Shown piece after piece: positions 22,719 to 35,408 of a stretch of 64,000 nucleotides of DNA. A program made the position numbers and the translations under genes. The notes under the pieces are model-generated. The model was not told the origin of the DNA. It worked only from the letters and a program-made list of their open reading frames with translations, and did not search any database. The stretch spans positions 10,112,999 to 10,176,998 of the forward strand of contig CM023542.1 in the NCBI GenBank assembly GCA_013350335.1, read 5' to 3'. Each line of letters opens with the position of its first letter. The first letter of the stretch is position 1. This DNA comes from Chimonanthus salicifolius (taxonomy: Eukaryota; Streptophyta; Magnoliopsida; Laurales; Calycanthaceae).

Positions 22719-23755
22719 CAATGTTATCAGAACCGGACCGTCTAACGAACAGTCTTCGATGCATTTTGGATTCAACCGGGTTCAGCCGCGGTCAAATCTG
22801 GTCGAACCGGTCAAGTAATAATTGTTGTGCAAATTTTAAATTTATAACTCGCGAGCGTACGAACCATTAGATAGTATAGCGATTGAGTGTGAGGTCGAAC
22901 TTATCGGAACTTAGGAAAAAATATATCTGTGAAATTCAAAAATCCTCTTATACTAACTTGTAAATTTCGAATTTCGTCATATGTATCTTGAGATGATGAA
23001 AATAGACTTCACACATGTGGATTTCTTCATGGGCTTAATAATTGGGCTTTTCAAAATATGGAAAATCTTATAAATAATTTTACCACTTACATTCAATTAT
23101 AAAAATGACTAATTTAATCCAAACTCTCATAAATGGATTTGAATTAATTGGTTTACAAATAAAACCCCTAAAATTGTGGTAAAATAATTATTAAAAATTT
23201 CAACTTTCCAAAAATATAAACTTATGCCCATAAATTGCAAAATTCACCATTTGAATTCTCATATCTTGTATTTCCTTGTAAATCATGCAAAACTTCCAAA
23301 ATCCCATTAAACATTTCCTAAAAGACACAAAACAATGTTTAACTAGTCCAAATATAAGGGTAAAACAGTCATTTTCCTGTTCTCATCAGTAATATAATAT
23401 AAGTATTACATATAACATTAAGTAAGACACCTTTTGCCAATAACATTAATATAAATATTAAAAATAACATTCAAACTCTGAGTAATATACCAAAACGGTG
23501 AAAGATATGTGATAAAAATAATAATGAACATTTATATTTCAAATATACACATTTTTTAATATTAATTTTTTATATTTTAAAGGGGAAAATTAAAAAAATA
23601 ATAATAAAATTTCAAATTTTGTGAGCCGCGGTTTGCAGCTCACAGTTTCTGGGTCAAAACCGCATAAAACCGTGGTTTTAACTGAGTTTATGCTGTTTTG
23701 ACGCAGAAACAGTTTTCGACCAGGACCGAACCGTAGTCACCACGGTTCTAACACT
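22719..23755. repeat. repeat R1, copy 1, with embedded gypsy LTR
   Basis: The outer repeat has inverted-repeat-like ends: CAATGTTATCAGAACCGGAC at 22719 and, at the right, the complement of AAGTGTTAGAACCGTGGTGA. Without the LTR it is about 470 bp. It looks like a non-autonomous DNA transposon, but I could not find a clean TSD for its outer ends. Two more copies (40364-42512 and 59986-60370) carry the same LTR family at the same internal point. Confidence 0.7.
22823..23388 (-). repeat. gypsy family I solo LTR, internally deleted (566 bp)
   Basis: Ends TGTTGTGCAAATTTT on the left and TCTCATCA on the right (minus-strand LTR). Flanks ATAAT and GTAAT fit a GTAAT TSD with one change. About 1.3 kb of the middle is missing compared with the 1.8-2.0 kb copies; the junction lies near 22938 at AAATTC. 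Confidence 0.85.
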
Positions 23756-23992
23756 TGGAGCGTCGTGAGAGAATTGCCGATTAGGGCTGACTCTACTAAT
23801 GGTTGGGGTCTAGTTTTCAGGGCTTGTGGTGACAAGTTAATGGTGATTGGGGCTTGTACATCCTACAATAATAGAGTCATTTTGGTCTACTCTTGGTGTC
23901 CTGAAGATGGGCGGGAAACAGACTGGGATGTGCTCTCTACCCGGCCAGTAATTGGTTCTTTTGTCCACAATTGTGCCATAATGGGTTGCTAA
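23756..23992 (+). pseudogene. F-box/kelch-repeat protein, C-terminal fragment
   Basis: The frame starts abruptly at TGG and reads WSVVRELPIRADSTNGWGLV, then FRACGDKLMVIGAC, SWCPEDGRETDWDVLSTRPV, and ends SFVHNCAIMGC with a stop. This matches the conserved end of plant SKIP11/At1g22040-type F-box/kelch proteins, which usually close with GSFVYNCAVMGC. In the family the kelch propeller binds substrates of an SCF ubiquitin ligase. Only the last kelch unit remains; no F-box or start codon is present, and the R1 repeat ends directly before it. Spacing in the middle is slightly off the family (a GG pair in the kelch core is replaced), so it is a decayed gene fragment with its 3' UTR. Confidence 0.75.
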
Positions 23993-24068
23993 TGAATTCT
24001 TCAACTCAGAGGCAAGCTCTAGATCATATAATTTCAACAACAAAGTCATTTTTTTAATATTCTAAAGT

Positions 24069-24121
24069 GAATAATCATCATCATTATAGTCATTGCCCTC
24101 ATCATCGTCATCGTCATCATT
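24069..24121. repeat. ATC-type trinucleotide microsatellite
   Basis: Imperfect run of ATC/GTC triplets (TCATCGTCATCGTCATCATT) in the 3' flank of the kelch fragment. Confidence 0.85.
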
Positions 24122-24229
24122 AGAGTGAATCATTAGTTTTGCACTTCTTCTTATGGCTGGAGCTTTTTATCTATGTTGTCCTCGCTTCTAGATGTTCAAA
24201 CATAGTAGTGCGTTAAAAAGAAATAATTG

Positions 24230-24883
24230 TTTTCCCAATTGTAGTTCTTGTTCTCTCTTTTTAACGGAGAAATTTGATAGATTATTTTTCTTAATGGGAT
24301 TGAGTGTTTGGGTATTTGAATCATACAATTTAACATTCTCAGATTAACATCTTATTATACCCAAATCAAACATGATTTTAATCCACTGTCGGTAATCCAC
24401 AAGATCTGAATGAAACAGTGTTTTACAAATCAATGAACATTAGGCAGAAATAAGACATCATAATATCTTAAACACATACCCGAATCCATCGCTTATCAAG
24501 TGTATGTCTCAGCTGTCCTTGGTTACACTTTTTTTATTTTCTTCCAAGCACAGATCCAAGACAGATGTGTTGATTTCTCTGAAATACTCGAACAAGAGAG
24601 AAACCTACAATTGCCTCTGTATTTCTTTCTCTCTCTCCTCCTTAATCTCTCTTCACAGTGCTTCAGATGATGGAATGTCTTTTTTATGTTGGGGAAAACT
24701 TGAAGAGTAGAGAGGAGGACCCATTGGCAGCCATTAACAACATGAAACTGCTTCCCATCAAAGCAGTAGTAACTGGCCCTCATCTTTCTCCCAACCGTTG
24801 CAAACACAATGAATATGAGTCCCTTGAGTTTTGAACTCATAATATGTGGGCCACATAAGGTAGATAAACAATTTAGTCTTACA
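24230..24883 (-). repeat. copia element A, 3' LTR (outer end approximate)
   Basis: On the minus strand the LTR starts TGTAAGACTAAATTG at 24883, directly after a purine-rich tract GGTCAAGTGAGAGAA at 24898-24884, the usual polypurine tract and 3' LTR junction of copia elements. The outer end is uncertain; a possible end GGGAAAACA lies near 24227. Open frames such as 24840-24523 are within the LTR. Confidence 0.65.
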
Positions 24884-26948
24884 TTCTCTCACTTGACCCA
24901 CATTATCATCATCATTGAATCCAAAACAGGGTTAACATAAGGCGCGCATAATTCATATTCAAATAATCATAATATGGTTATCATCATTATGTTACTACTA
25001 AACGACCCACAAATGAGAGCAATGACGGTTGCACATCATCTTGTCCGACATGGTCCCTTCCCATCAACACGATACAAGTGACTCATTTAGCACAACTCTT
25101 AAGTGAGAATTTTTATAATGGTCCACATAAGTGTCTTAATACAAGGACTATTCTTGTTAGTGATAAACAATCACACATAATGTATACAAGTAAAATAAGA
25201 TAAAAAAGAATAAAATATCAAAAACACTATCAAGAGTACTCAAGTGTCAAACACCACATAAATACATAAAGCAGTCAAAAAATACATCAACTAACGTCAA
25301 ATACATCAAGATGAGCTACGTTCAAGACCCATTCTATTAGCATGTTCTTTGCAGGTCTTAATATGTAACTCTTTTGTTAACGGATCTGCTTTCATGAGCT
25401 GAGTGCTGATATTCTCAATAGACACCGTTTGTTTCTAAACCTCTTCTTTTACGACAAAGTACTTCAGTTCCATGTGTTTCGATCCATTGGAGTACTTGTC
25501 GTTCTTTAAAAAGAAAACTACTGCGCTGTTATCACAATAAATTCTCAGTGGCTTGACAATGCTGTCGACAATCCCAAGTCTTGAGATAAAGTTCTGCAGC
25601 CACATTCCTTGAACAGTGGCCTCGTAGCGCCATAAATTCTGCTTCCATAGTGGATGTCGCAGTGATAGTCTGTTTGGCGCTTTTCCAAGAAATTGATCCG
25701 TTAGCCATAAGGAACAAGTAGCCAAACGTACACTTCTTGCTGTCAACGCATCCACCAAAGTCTGAATCCGAGTAGCCAATAACCTCGAGATTCTCAGATC
25801 TCCTATATGTGAGTGAAGTATTTGGTACCTTCTAAGTACCTCATAACTTTATTTGCAGCTTTCCAGTGATCTAATCCATGATTACTTTGATATCTGCCCA
25901 GCATACTGACGACAAAGTTGATGTACGGTCTGGTGCAGGTCTGTGCATTACATGAGACTACCTACTACTGAAGCATAAGGTATTTCCTGCATATGTTTTC
26001 TTTCTAATTCATTATACGGACATTGCATGAGATTAAATTTATCCCCTTTTGAATAGGAGCATCCTGAGGAGAACAGTTTTGCATTTTGAATCTCTCCAAT
26101 GTTCTTTCTATGTAGCTTTTTTGAGACAGTCCCAAAATCTCATGTGTTCTATCACGGAATATTTCTATTATATATCTTTCATTTCAAACTGAGTGGAGAG
26201 AAACTTCTTTGTTTCAAACATGATACCAAGATCATTAGTGGCAAGCAAGATATTGTCAACGTACAATATCAAGAAGATATATTTGTTTCCATTAACCTTC
26301 AGGTATATACACCGATCAACGGTGTTTTACTTAAGACCGAAGGAAGTTACAATATTATTGAAATTAAGATACCAATGCCGGGAGACTTGCTTAAGACCAT
26401 AAATCGATTTCTTAAGTTTGCATGCTATGTGTTCTTTTCCTTCTATGGAGAAACCCTTAGGTTGATCCATATAGACATCGTCATCTAGATTACCATTCAA
26501 AAATGCAGTTTTGACATCCATCTAGTGTAACTCTAAATCATAAAGAGCAACCAGAGCCATAACAATTCTGAAAGAATCCTTCCTGGATACAGGAGAGAAT
26601 GTCTCTTTATAATCAATGCCATCCTTTTGAGTAAAACCCTTGACCATAAGTCTGGCTTCATACCGTTTGATATTAGCCCTTTGGATTCGACTTTCTTGTA
26701 TCCTTGGGCAATTCTCGTTTAGTCTTAATTACCCATTTACATCCGAGTTTCTTATATCCTTGGGGCAATTCTACTAAATCCCAGACTTGATTATAGTCCA
26801 TGGAGTTTAACTCATCTTTCATGGCATCTTTCCATTTATCAGAATTTTCACATTCTATGACTTCTTCGTAGGTGTCCGGATCCTTAACAGTCCCCAAATC
26901 ATAATTCGATTCTTTTATGTAAACCACATAACTATTCGAAATAGCAGG
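24884..26948 (-). pseudogene. pol: copia element A pol: RT C-half and RNase H (broken)
   Basis: Minus-strand pieces in order: 26927-26673 with DKWKDAMKDELNSMDYNQVW and CKWVIKTKRE (start of copia RT), 26521-26327 with MDVKTAFLNGNLDDDVYMDQ and KKSIYGLKQVSRHWY, then 25779-25435 RNase H wording (SISWKSAKQT, TSTMEAEFMAL, IYCDNSAVVFF, KHMELKYFVVKEEV). A 25-bp duplication (GTATCCTTGGGCAATTCT twice near 26699 and 26756) and several shifts break the frame. RT copies RNA into DNA and RNase H removes the RNA strand. The 3' non-coding part is 24899-25311. The element is cut at 26948 by a gypsy LTR, and its integrase and gag are not contiguous. Confidence 0.85.
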
Positions 26949-28820
26949 TGATAAGCACAGGAAAATGACTATTTTACCCTTATATTTGGACTACGTTACC
27001 CTCTTGTTTTGTGTGTTTTAGAATATATTTATGAGCATAAGTTGATATTTTGGAAAGTTGAAAATTTTAATAATTGTTTCACCACAATTTTAGGGGTTTT
27101 AATGTAAACTAATTAATTCAAATCCATTTATAAGAGCTTGGATTAATTTAGTATATTTTTTGAATTGATTGTAAGTGGTAAAATTTATTATTAAATTTTC
27201 CATACTTTGAAAAGCCCAATTATTAAGCCCATTAAGAAAAGCCCATGAAGAAATCCACATGTGTGAAAACTAATTTCATTATTTCAAGAGAAAATTCAAA
27301 ATTTACAAGCTAATATAAGAGGATTTTCGAATTTGGTAAGTGGGTTAAGGAAAAATAAACAAAATAAGAAAGGGAGAAAAATAAGGATGGTTCGACACAT
27401 ATTAAGTAGTTTGGTAATAAAGTTCCACTCCGATATCCGATTTCTTTGATTCTTTTTATAGTTGGAAAGAAAACTTCAAGGGATAAAACTTTGTAGTTTA
27501 CGACTTTTCCAGATTCGAATGTTAACAAGGTCAAAACTGAGTTTCAATGTGGTATATGTGTAAAGAACGGGATTTTGCACCCACTTTCGTTAAACGAATT
27601 TTACTATTTTTTCCTCTTCCTTGCCTCTTTTAAACCATTCCATATTTAGCACAAATCATATCAGCCCTCGATGTGTCCCTCGCTTTATTTAAATTTTTAA
27701 ATCTAAGCCATTCATTCAACATCCTTTCATTTATAAATATTAACCCTCTCCCCTTGAGAAAATTGAACTTGGCTTAGGAGATTCTTGGAGAGCTTGGAGA
27801 GGAGGAGAAAAGGAGATAAGAGAAGATCAAGAAAGCTATGGGAGTTTTAATTTCTACAAAGGGTTTCTAGGTTTGTGGATTTTGAATTTAACATTATTTT
27901 TCTTGTGTTTTCTTCAATTCAATTCAATTCCATGATTTGTAGTTTCGATTTCATGTTTCAAAAATAAAATTGAGGTGTGATGAAATATTTAGTCTATGAT
28001 TTTCCAATTATTCAATTGATGTATGGTGATTATTTGATTTGATTTTTATTCTTTAATTAAGTCTATGTGTGGATTTATTTTAAGTGTTTCAAATTAAATG
28101 TAATGAAAATTTAGATTGAATAGATTTCCTTCTTCGATCTAAGGCTCTTATTTTAAGAGTGCGATGAATATTTTAGATTTGGAGAAAAAGTTTAAATTCT
28201 ATTTATTCTAAGGTTTAATTTGAGATCTTTAATTTAATTAAATCCATGGATTTAATTCTTAGAATAATTATGGATGAAAATTTTGAATGTATGATTGGTA
28301 ATTTACGTGAGCTCCATATTCTAGGCCTTCATTTTGTTTTGAAAATATCGAAAATAATGCCTCATGGATTTACTTGAACCAGTTCCATTGTAAATATGTA
28401 TATAGGTAATTTAGATGTTATTTTTGTTTCTTTTGTTTATAAGTTCAAAATTCTTGAAAATTGTGGAACTAGGTTGGTAAATTAATTAATTGCATCTTAA
28501 TTTTGTGTTCTAAGTTGGGTTAAGATTATTTATATTTTTAGATTAAATCCACCATCTTAATTAAAATTAGTTAAATTGTTAGATTCTATGTTTAAATCTA
28601 TAATGTTTCTAAATTAAAACTAAAATTTATATATTAGAGAAACAACTCCGTATTTATGATTTATCTCCATATTTTTTAAATTTCTAAAATTATATAATTC
28701 AATAGTATAATTTTCAAGGATATATTTTCCTAAGTTCCGATGGTTCCACCTCGCTCTCAGTCGCTATACTATTTAATGGTTCGTGCGCTTGCGAGTAATA
28801 AATTTAAAATTTGCACAACA
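26949..28820 (+). repeat. gypsy family I 5' LTR (1872 bp)
   Basis: Starts TGATAAGCACAGGAAAATG and ends TTTGCACAACA, immediately followed by the primer site. Inserted into copia element A. Confidence 0.9.
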
Positions 28821-28826
28821 AGTTTT

Positions 28827-28844
28827 TGGCGCCGTTGCCAGGGA
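28827..28844 (+). promoter_or_regulatory. primer-binding site, tRNA-Asp
   Basis: TGGCGCCGTTGCCAGGGA, one mismatch to the consensus complementary to plant tRNA-Asp. Six bases separate it from the LTR end. Confidence 0.9.
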
Positions 28845-31800
28845 ACTTAAAAAAAAAATCGCCATTGAATTGTTTATTTTTGGAAATAATGTTTATTTTA
28901 GAAATATCTATATTTGGTAACTCTTTAAAATTATAAGTTTCTATTTTTCTTAGAAACTCTAATTTTAGAAGGTTATCTTATTTAATAGTTCTAAAAATAA
29001 AACAAATCTAGGAGATTATCTAAATTTGGAATCACTGCTAAATTTAATTTTTTTTTATTTTTTGAGATTTCTATTTTTAGAAACTTCCAAAAGTAACTAG
29101 TTTTTATTTTTATAATTTTTTAATCTTAGAATTTTAATCCAATTTAGTCATTTTCTATTTTTAGAAAATAGATCTAAATTTGGAATGTTCTAGTTACAGT
29201 GTTGAAAAAAAAATCATGGAACTTTGAACTTACTTGAAAATATGATTTGGATTAATTTGGTGGACTATTAATTTAGAAATTTTATGGTCTTAATTTAATT
29301 TAGAGTTCTTAATTAGGTTCCAATTAGTTAATTACTTCCACTAGTTATAACATTAGGAAAATTGCATTAGTTTAGGAATCATTCATTTTTTTTATGAGAT
29401 TCGGAATCTTCACTAAAGTTTATGGTGTTTTATTTTGCAAGGATTTTAATCGCACTTTGAAATTTTTGGAAATAAACACTATAGGCCGAGGTAAGTTTCT
29501 CAACTCATTTACTTTGAATTTTTTTATTTTTTCATGCATTCATATAGATTTTCTTAGGTTGTCTTACATTTATTTTGCACATAAAAAGCAGAAAAAAAAT
29601 TGCATATTTAATTCGTTCATGCATTAGATTAAAATTATGTGATTATTGTTTGCGTATTTGCTCGAATCTTGCATTGGTAACTTAGGCCCGCATTCATAAA
29701 AAAATTAAAATAAAAAAATTAAAAACGTGAAAATCCAAAAATCTGAGTGAAAGTGGTTCATGCATTATAAGCTAAAATCAATTTAGAACCATTGTCTTTT
29801 GAGATGTGATTTTAACATTTTTAGAGTTTATGTCATATATTATGCAGCCTGTCGTTTTGTTTTGATTTGATGCTATTTATCCATCCATCTCCATCCATGT
29901 CCACCCATCACTCTGAGTCTAAGTCTGAGACTCTCCCCTGTCAATGTTGAAAATCCACCAGTATTGGACCAGAGTTGATTAGTAGACCTGTCAATCGAGT
30001 CCGAGTCAGTCTGTCGATGTGTCAGTGTATCTGTAGATTTTAATTTTGTTGAATCAGTCTAGTTTAGGATTTTTTAATTCGTCTGAGTCTGTCAGTTTTT
30101 GTGTCAGTCTAGAGTCCTTATTGTTTGTGTTTTTGTTTTCTATTTGTTTTTGCAGGTTTTAAATAAAAAGAGCCCTCTCAGGTATTTCTCAACTCAAGTT
30201 GTTCTATTCTGATATTTTCTTTTAATTTGCAAGTGCACATGTAGATTAAGGAACATTGTGGACAATGTTCAATTTAAGTTTGGGGGTATTGAGGGGTTAC
30301 ACTGTGTGTTTTGTTTTTGAGTCCTATAAAAAAAATCATGTCTTACGTCTGTTTTTGAAAAAAAAATGAAATGAAAATTTAAAAAAAAATTATTTTCAAC
30401 ATTAATATGTGGATGAAAATTTTATATTATGTTTTTCCATTTGAATTTTGTGAATTTTATGCTTGGAAAACTTTTACACTAGCCATATTAATGTTAGACT
30501 GAAAAAAAGGAGCATTCATGAGTTAAGTAATTGCCGGAGGAATACCAGTGGAGACTTGCGACTCAGTGAGCTATTCTATTTTTCTGAGAGTTATAAGGAA
30601 ATTCTAATTTTTCTTTGAATTGTGCAATGTTTTTGTTGAAGATTTCATTATTATTTGTTTTGGTCAATTACTAAGAAAGACATTAATTTTGGATTATTAC
30701 ACCTAATATTTTTCTGAATTTATTTGAAGCAATGAAATAACCATATGATGCTTAGGAAGTGATATAGGCCATTATTTTAGGATCGTTTGAGCCTTTGAAG
30801 CCTACCTATATTGGTCATACTATCTTGATATTTCCCATTCTTTGATCCTTTATATGAAAAATTAAGCATGTTTTTATTGATTAGCCATGTTATCCATATC
30901 CAACTCCAGTTGTGGAGTTCAAGCTTACATTGAAAAATCTGTGACCGATTCTAAGGACCAAGAAAAGGTTAGAGATGATTGTTATCGGGATGGTACTCTA
31001 AAAAAATATCGCACTTGAGCAAAAAAAATTGATGAATGATATTAAAAAAAAAAAAAGGTAATATCTGTACATCAAAAGAAGGATGTGAAAAAAAAGGAAA
31101 TTTTTGAAAAAAAAATAGAAAAAAATGCTTTGAAAGTGTTGAGAAAAGAAAAAAAATAGAAAAAACAATATCTCATCTTAAATTTTGAAGACCTCTAACT
31201 TTTCTGTTAAAAATATTAATTTTAGAGTCTTTTTATCCTTCTTTGATATAACCCGGTCGTAAGTCACATTTTGTCCTATTAGAAGTCCTATTGATCTTAA
31301 GTGTAATATGGTATTTTAGTGGAGAATATATAAAGAAAAATTAAGGTGTATTATTTCAACATTCTTAGGAAAATGACATCCATTCATAAGATCTGTATTT
31401 TTCTTTGTTATAATTCGTTCCTTGATTATAAATATGTGAGATATTTGTATTTGACAAAATTATTCCGCTCATATATACTTTTGAGAGAAATTTAACCCAA
31501 TCTCTGAGCGAAAGTCTTTATGAGAGATATATCTGGTGAGATTTGGAGTCGAAGCGCATTTTCAGCCTGTGGTTACAAAACTTGTGTGTATTTTGAAAAA
31601 GAAGGTTATGTTAATATTTGGCTATCACACACTACACTCCGGGTATAAGTTTTGTAAAATAATTTTGGAGTTGTATGATGTTTAAATTTTTATTTGGATA
31701 TTTTTTATGACATTTGATGTTTGTGGGTATCATCACTGAAAGCCCTCATGAGATTATAACTTGTCCACTAGTTGTGAGCTATGGGTTTAAAGGCTTGTTA

Positions 31801-31922
31801 TATGCACTAAATGTAATCGAGAGTGCCAGCGAAAGTGGTGTAGTGTAGGATTTTTATTTTTGTTTTTAGAGTTTTTAGTTTTTATTTTGTTCGAGGAGTA
31901 GCAAAATCTAAGTATGGGTATT
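28845..31922 (+). other. internal region of non-autonomous gypsy element
   Basis: Contains leader wording shared with 2823-4052, a CCATCCATCTCCATCC cluster near 29880 where gag would start in the coding element, then the conserved AAGTTTGGGGGTATTGAGGG at 30276 and an A-rich region (30990-31170). The longest open frames are about 75 codons and not conserved, so it is non-coding. The sequence before the 3' LTR, CTAAGTATGGGTATT, is a weak polypurine tract. Confidence 0.75.
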
Positions 31923-34900
31923 TGATAAACACAGGAAAATGACTATTTTACCCTTATATTTGGACTAGTTAGCCTCTTGTTTTGTGTGTTTTAGAATATA
32001 TTTAATGAGATTTTGGATGTTTTGCAGGATTTGCGGGGAAATGCAAGATATGAGAATTCAAAAGGGGAATTTTGCAATTTAAGAGCATAAGTTGATATTT
32101 TGGAAAGTTGGAAATTTTAATAATTATTTACCACAATTTTAGGGGCTTTATTGTAAACTAATTAATTCAAATCTATTTATGAGAGTTTGGATTAATTTAG
32201 TACGTTTTTAGAATTGATTGTAAGTGGTAAAATTAATTATTAGATTTTCGATACTTTGAAAAACCCAATTATTAAGTCCATTAAGAAAAATCCATGAAAA
32301 AATCCACATGTGTGAAGACTACGTTCATTATATCAAGAGGAAATTCGAAATTTACAAGCTAATATAAGAGGATTTTCGAATTTGGCAAGTGGATTAAGGA
32401 AAAAGAAACAAAATAAGAAAGGGAGAAAAATAAGGATGGTTTGACATATATTTAGTATTTTGGTCATAAAGTTCTACTCCTTTATCCGATTGCTTTGATT
32501 CTTTTTATGTTGGCAAGAAGTCTTCAAGGGCTACAACTTTGTAGTTTATGATTTTTCCTGATTCAAACGTTAACAAGTTCAACACTAAGCTTCAATGTGG
32601 TACATGTGTAATGAACGTGATTTTGCACCCACTTTACTTAAACGAATTTTACTATTTTTTCCACCTCCTTGTCTATTTTAAGTCATTCCATGTTTAGCAC
32701 AAACCATATCAGCCCTTGATGTGTCCCTTGCTTTATTTAAATCTTTAAATCCAAGCCATTCATTCAACCTCCTTTCATCTATAAATATTGATAGGCACTG
32801 AAAACTGATAATTTTACCCTTTAATATTGGATTTGTTAGCTCTTGAAATTTGGTTATTTTATAGTTTTATTGTTATATATTTTATATATAAAATCATTAT
32901 TGTTAGTATCTTATATTATTTAATTTTATTTAATCAATGTGTTTCTTTGTTTTGTTAGGTTGGTGTCATTCAAATTGATCTCTCAGCATGTAGCATGTCC
33001 TAAGTTGTTGCTACAAATGCAAACAAAGAAAAAAAAGAGCAACCAATTTGTACAACACATATCATGCAACAGGGAACCAGGCTTTTCAAAGAGGCAACCA
33101 GTTGAAGAAGAAACATTGAACACCAAACTGCAGTGTGAAAAAGCAAGAAAAAAATACAGTAGATAAAAAAAAAAATCCATGTATTGGGTTCATCTAAATA
33201 GGCTGCAAATCTAAACAGAGGAAGGTGGCTGCAGCTCATTAAAGAAAGAAAGGAAGGAATAAAAAAAAATATAGAAAGGTGAGCAGAAAATAGAAATGGA
33301 AGTTAACTGAGAATGGAAAGAAGCAGGGACATAGGTGAGAATAAAAGAAAGAAAGGGAAGGACGGTGACTGAGAATATAAAAGGAAGGAGAGCCAGGCTG
33401 AAATTTAGAAACACAAAATCGGCTGAGGTTGACGTGGGTCCCATCTGGCATTGCTTATTTTGTCTCTCCAATTCTTATAAATTGGGCATGGTACAAAGCA
33501 AAAATGAAACACATAGTGGAGAGGCTCGGGATCTTCGACATGGCTCGGGTTTTATTTTTCTTATCTCTTTTTGTTCTTAATTTCATAATGTCTGGCTAAT
33601 TTCTTGTACTGAAGTTGAGGATGAAACCCCATTAATGAAATTATTTTCTTTTATTTATTTATTTAATTCCAAATTATGTGTGTTTGATTATTTATACCTT
33701 CATCAAATTAATAGATGTTAATTATTTTTCACCATTAATGCCATTTATTTTTGGTTGTTTATATTAATATCTAATTAATTAAATGCTTGGTTTTTAATTG
33801 AATAAAAGAAAACCCTTTGATTCATTGTTTTCTTTTATTTTAATTTAAATACATTGGATGCTTAGATTAATCCCTTTGATCCATTGTCTTTGGAGTTAAG
33901 ATTGGATACATTGAATACTTAGAATCTACACTTTTAAGCAAAGGATAATCAATTTTTGAACACCATATTAATGAACTTAAATGTTTAAATCTTTAAAACT
34001 GGGAATTAATAAATAAATAATTGGAATATTATGGATTTAATGGTGGTGGAATCTGATACCTTAGTAATTTCTCTCACTTGATTTAATCTTTATTTTTAAT
34101 TGTTTTAATTAATTTTGCAATTTCAATTCAATCATTCTCCTGAAAAATTGTTAACTAGATTAAGGTTAAAATATTAGGCTTTTATATTTATTTTCTCGTT
34201 CATTCTAAATCAAGTCCCTGTGGGTTCGACCTCGCACTTGCATATCTCTATACTCCAATTCGATTCATGCGCTTGCGAGTAATTATAAATTTAAAATTTG
34301 CATAAAAAATATTAACCCTCTTCCATTGAGAAAATTGAACTTGGCTTAGGGGATTCTTGGAGAGCTTGGAGAGGAGGAGAAAAGAAGATAAAGAAGATCA
34401 AGAAGGCTATGGATTTTTAATTTCTACAAAGGGTTTCTAGGTTGGTGGATTTTGAATTTTAACATTGTTTTTCTTATGTTTTCTTCAATTCAATTCAATT
34501 CCGTGATTTGCAATTTCTATTTCATGTTTCAAAAATAAAATTGAGGTGTGATGAAATATTTACTGTATGATTTTTCAATTATTCAATTGATGTATGGTGA
34601 TTATTTGATTTGATTTTTATTCTTTAATTAAGTCTATGTGTGGATTTATTTTAAGTGTTTCAAATTAAATGTGACGAAAATTTAGATTGAATAAACTTTC
34701 CTTCTTCGATTTAAAGCTTTTATTTTAAGAGTGCGATGAAATGTTTTAGATTTGGAGAAAAAGTTTAAATTCTATTCATTCTAAAGTTTAATTTGAGATC
34801 TTTAATTTAATGAAATCCATGGATTTAATTCTTAGAATAATTATGGATGAAAATTTTGAATGCATGATTGGTAATTTACATGAGCTCCATATTCTAGGCT

Positions 34901-35395
34901 TTTGTTTTATTTTGAAAATATGGAAAATAATGCCTCATTGATTTACTTGAACCAGTTCCATTGTAAATATGTATATGGGTAATTTAGATGTTATTTTTGT
35001 TTTCTTTTGTTTATAAATTCAAAATTCTTGAAAATTGTGGAACTAGGTTGGTAAATTAATTAATTGCATCTTAATTTTGTGTTCTAAGTTGGGTTAAGAT
35101 TATTTATATTTTTAGATTAAATCCACTATCTTAATTAAAATTAGTTAAGTTGTTAGATTCTATGTTTAAATCTATAATGTTTCTAAATTAAAACTAAAAT
35201 TCATAGATTAGAGAAATAACTCCATATTTATGATTTATCTCCATATTTTTTAATTTTCTAAAATTATATAATTCAATGGTATAATTTTCACGGATAAATT
35301 TTCCTAAGTTCCGATGGGTTCGACCTCGCTCTCAATCGCTATGCTATCTAATGGTTCGTGCACTTGTGAGTTATAAATTTAAAATTTGCACAACA
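31923..35395 (+). repeat. gypsy family I 3' LTR, split by another LTR
   Basis: Starts TGATAAACACAGGAAAATG and ends GCACAACA. Removing the insertion at 32789-34307 and one TSD copy leaves about 1949 bp, matching the 5' LTR. The two LTRs clearly differ at many positions, so insertion is not recent. Confidence 0.88.
32789..34307 (+). repeat. gypsy family II solo LTR (1519 bp)
   Basis: Starts TGATAGGCACTGAAAAC and ends near TTTGCATAAAA. The TSD AATAT is present at 32784-32788 and 34308-34312 and joins the two halves of the host LTR cleanly. It shares terminal wording with family I (GGTTCGACCTCGCAC, GCGAGTAATTATAAATT) but differs in the middle. A truncated relative lies at 42513-43612. Confidence 0.87.
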
Positions 35396-35408
35396 AGTTT
35401 TTGGCGCA
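35396..35408 (+). other. leader/PBS remnant after 3' LTR
   Basis: AGTTTTTGGCGCA repeats the first bases that follow a 5' LTR in this family, so the LTR ending at 35395 once stood at the 5' end of an internal region. Confidence 0.7.

Larger units (their letters stand above)
26949..35395 (+). mobile_element. non-autonomous gypsy family I element (LARD-like)
   Basis: Structure: 5' LTR 26949-28820, PBS 28827-28844, 3.1 kb internal region without gag or pol, 3' LTR 31923-35395 that is itself split by a solo LTR. The internal part begins with the same leader as the coding element at 1-5899 and then jumps to a 3' region with AAGTTTGGGGGTATTGAGG at 30276. It must have moved with enzymes supplied in trans. 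The left target flank is GCAGG, in copia element A; the right flank is not a clean match because 13 bp of leader (AGTTTTTGGCGCA) follow the 3' LTR. Confidence 0.82.

Noticed and set aside
24523..24840. 105-codon minus frame
   Set aside because: It lies within the copia 3' LTR defined by the polypurine junction at 24883.
32939..33166. 75-codon plus frame in LTR family II
   Set aside because: Inside a solo LTR, no homology, competing open frames on the minus strand.
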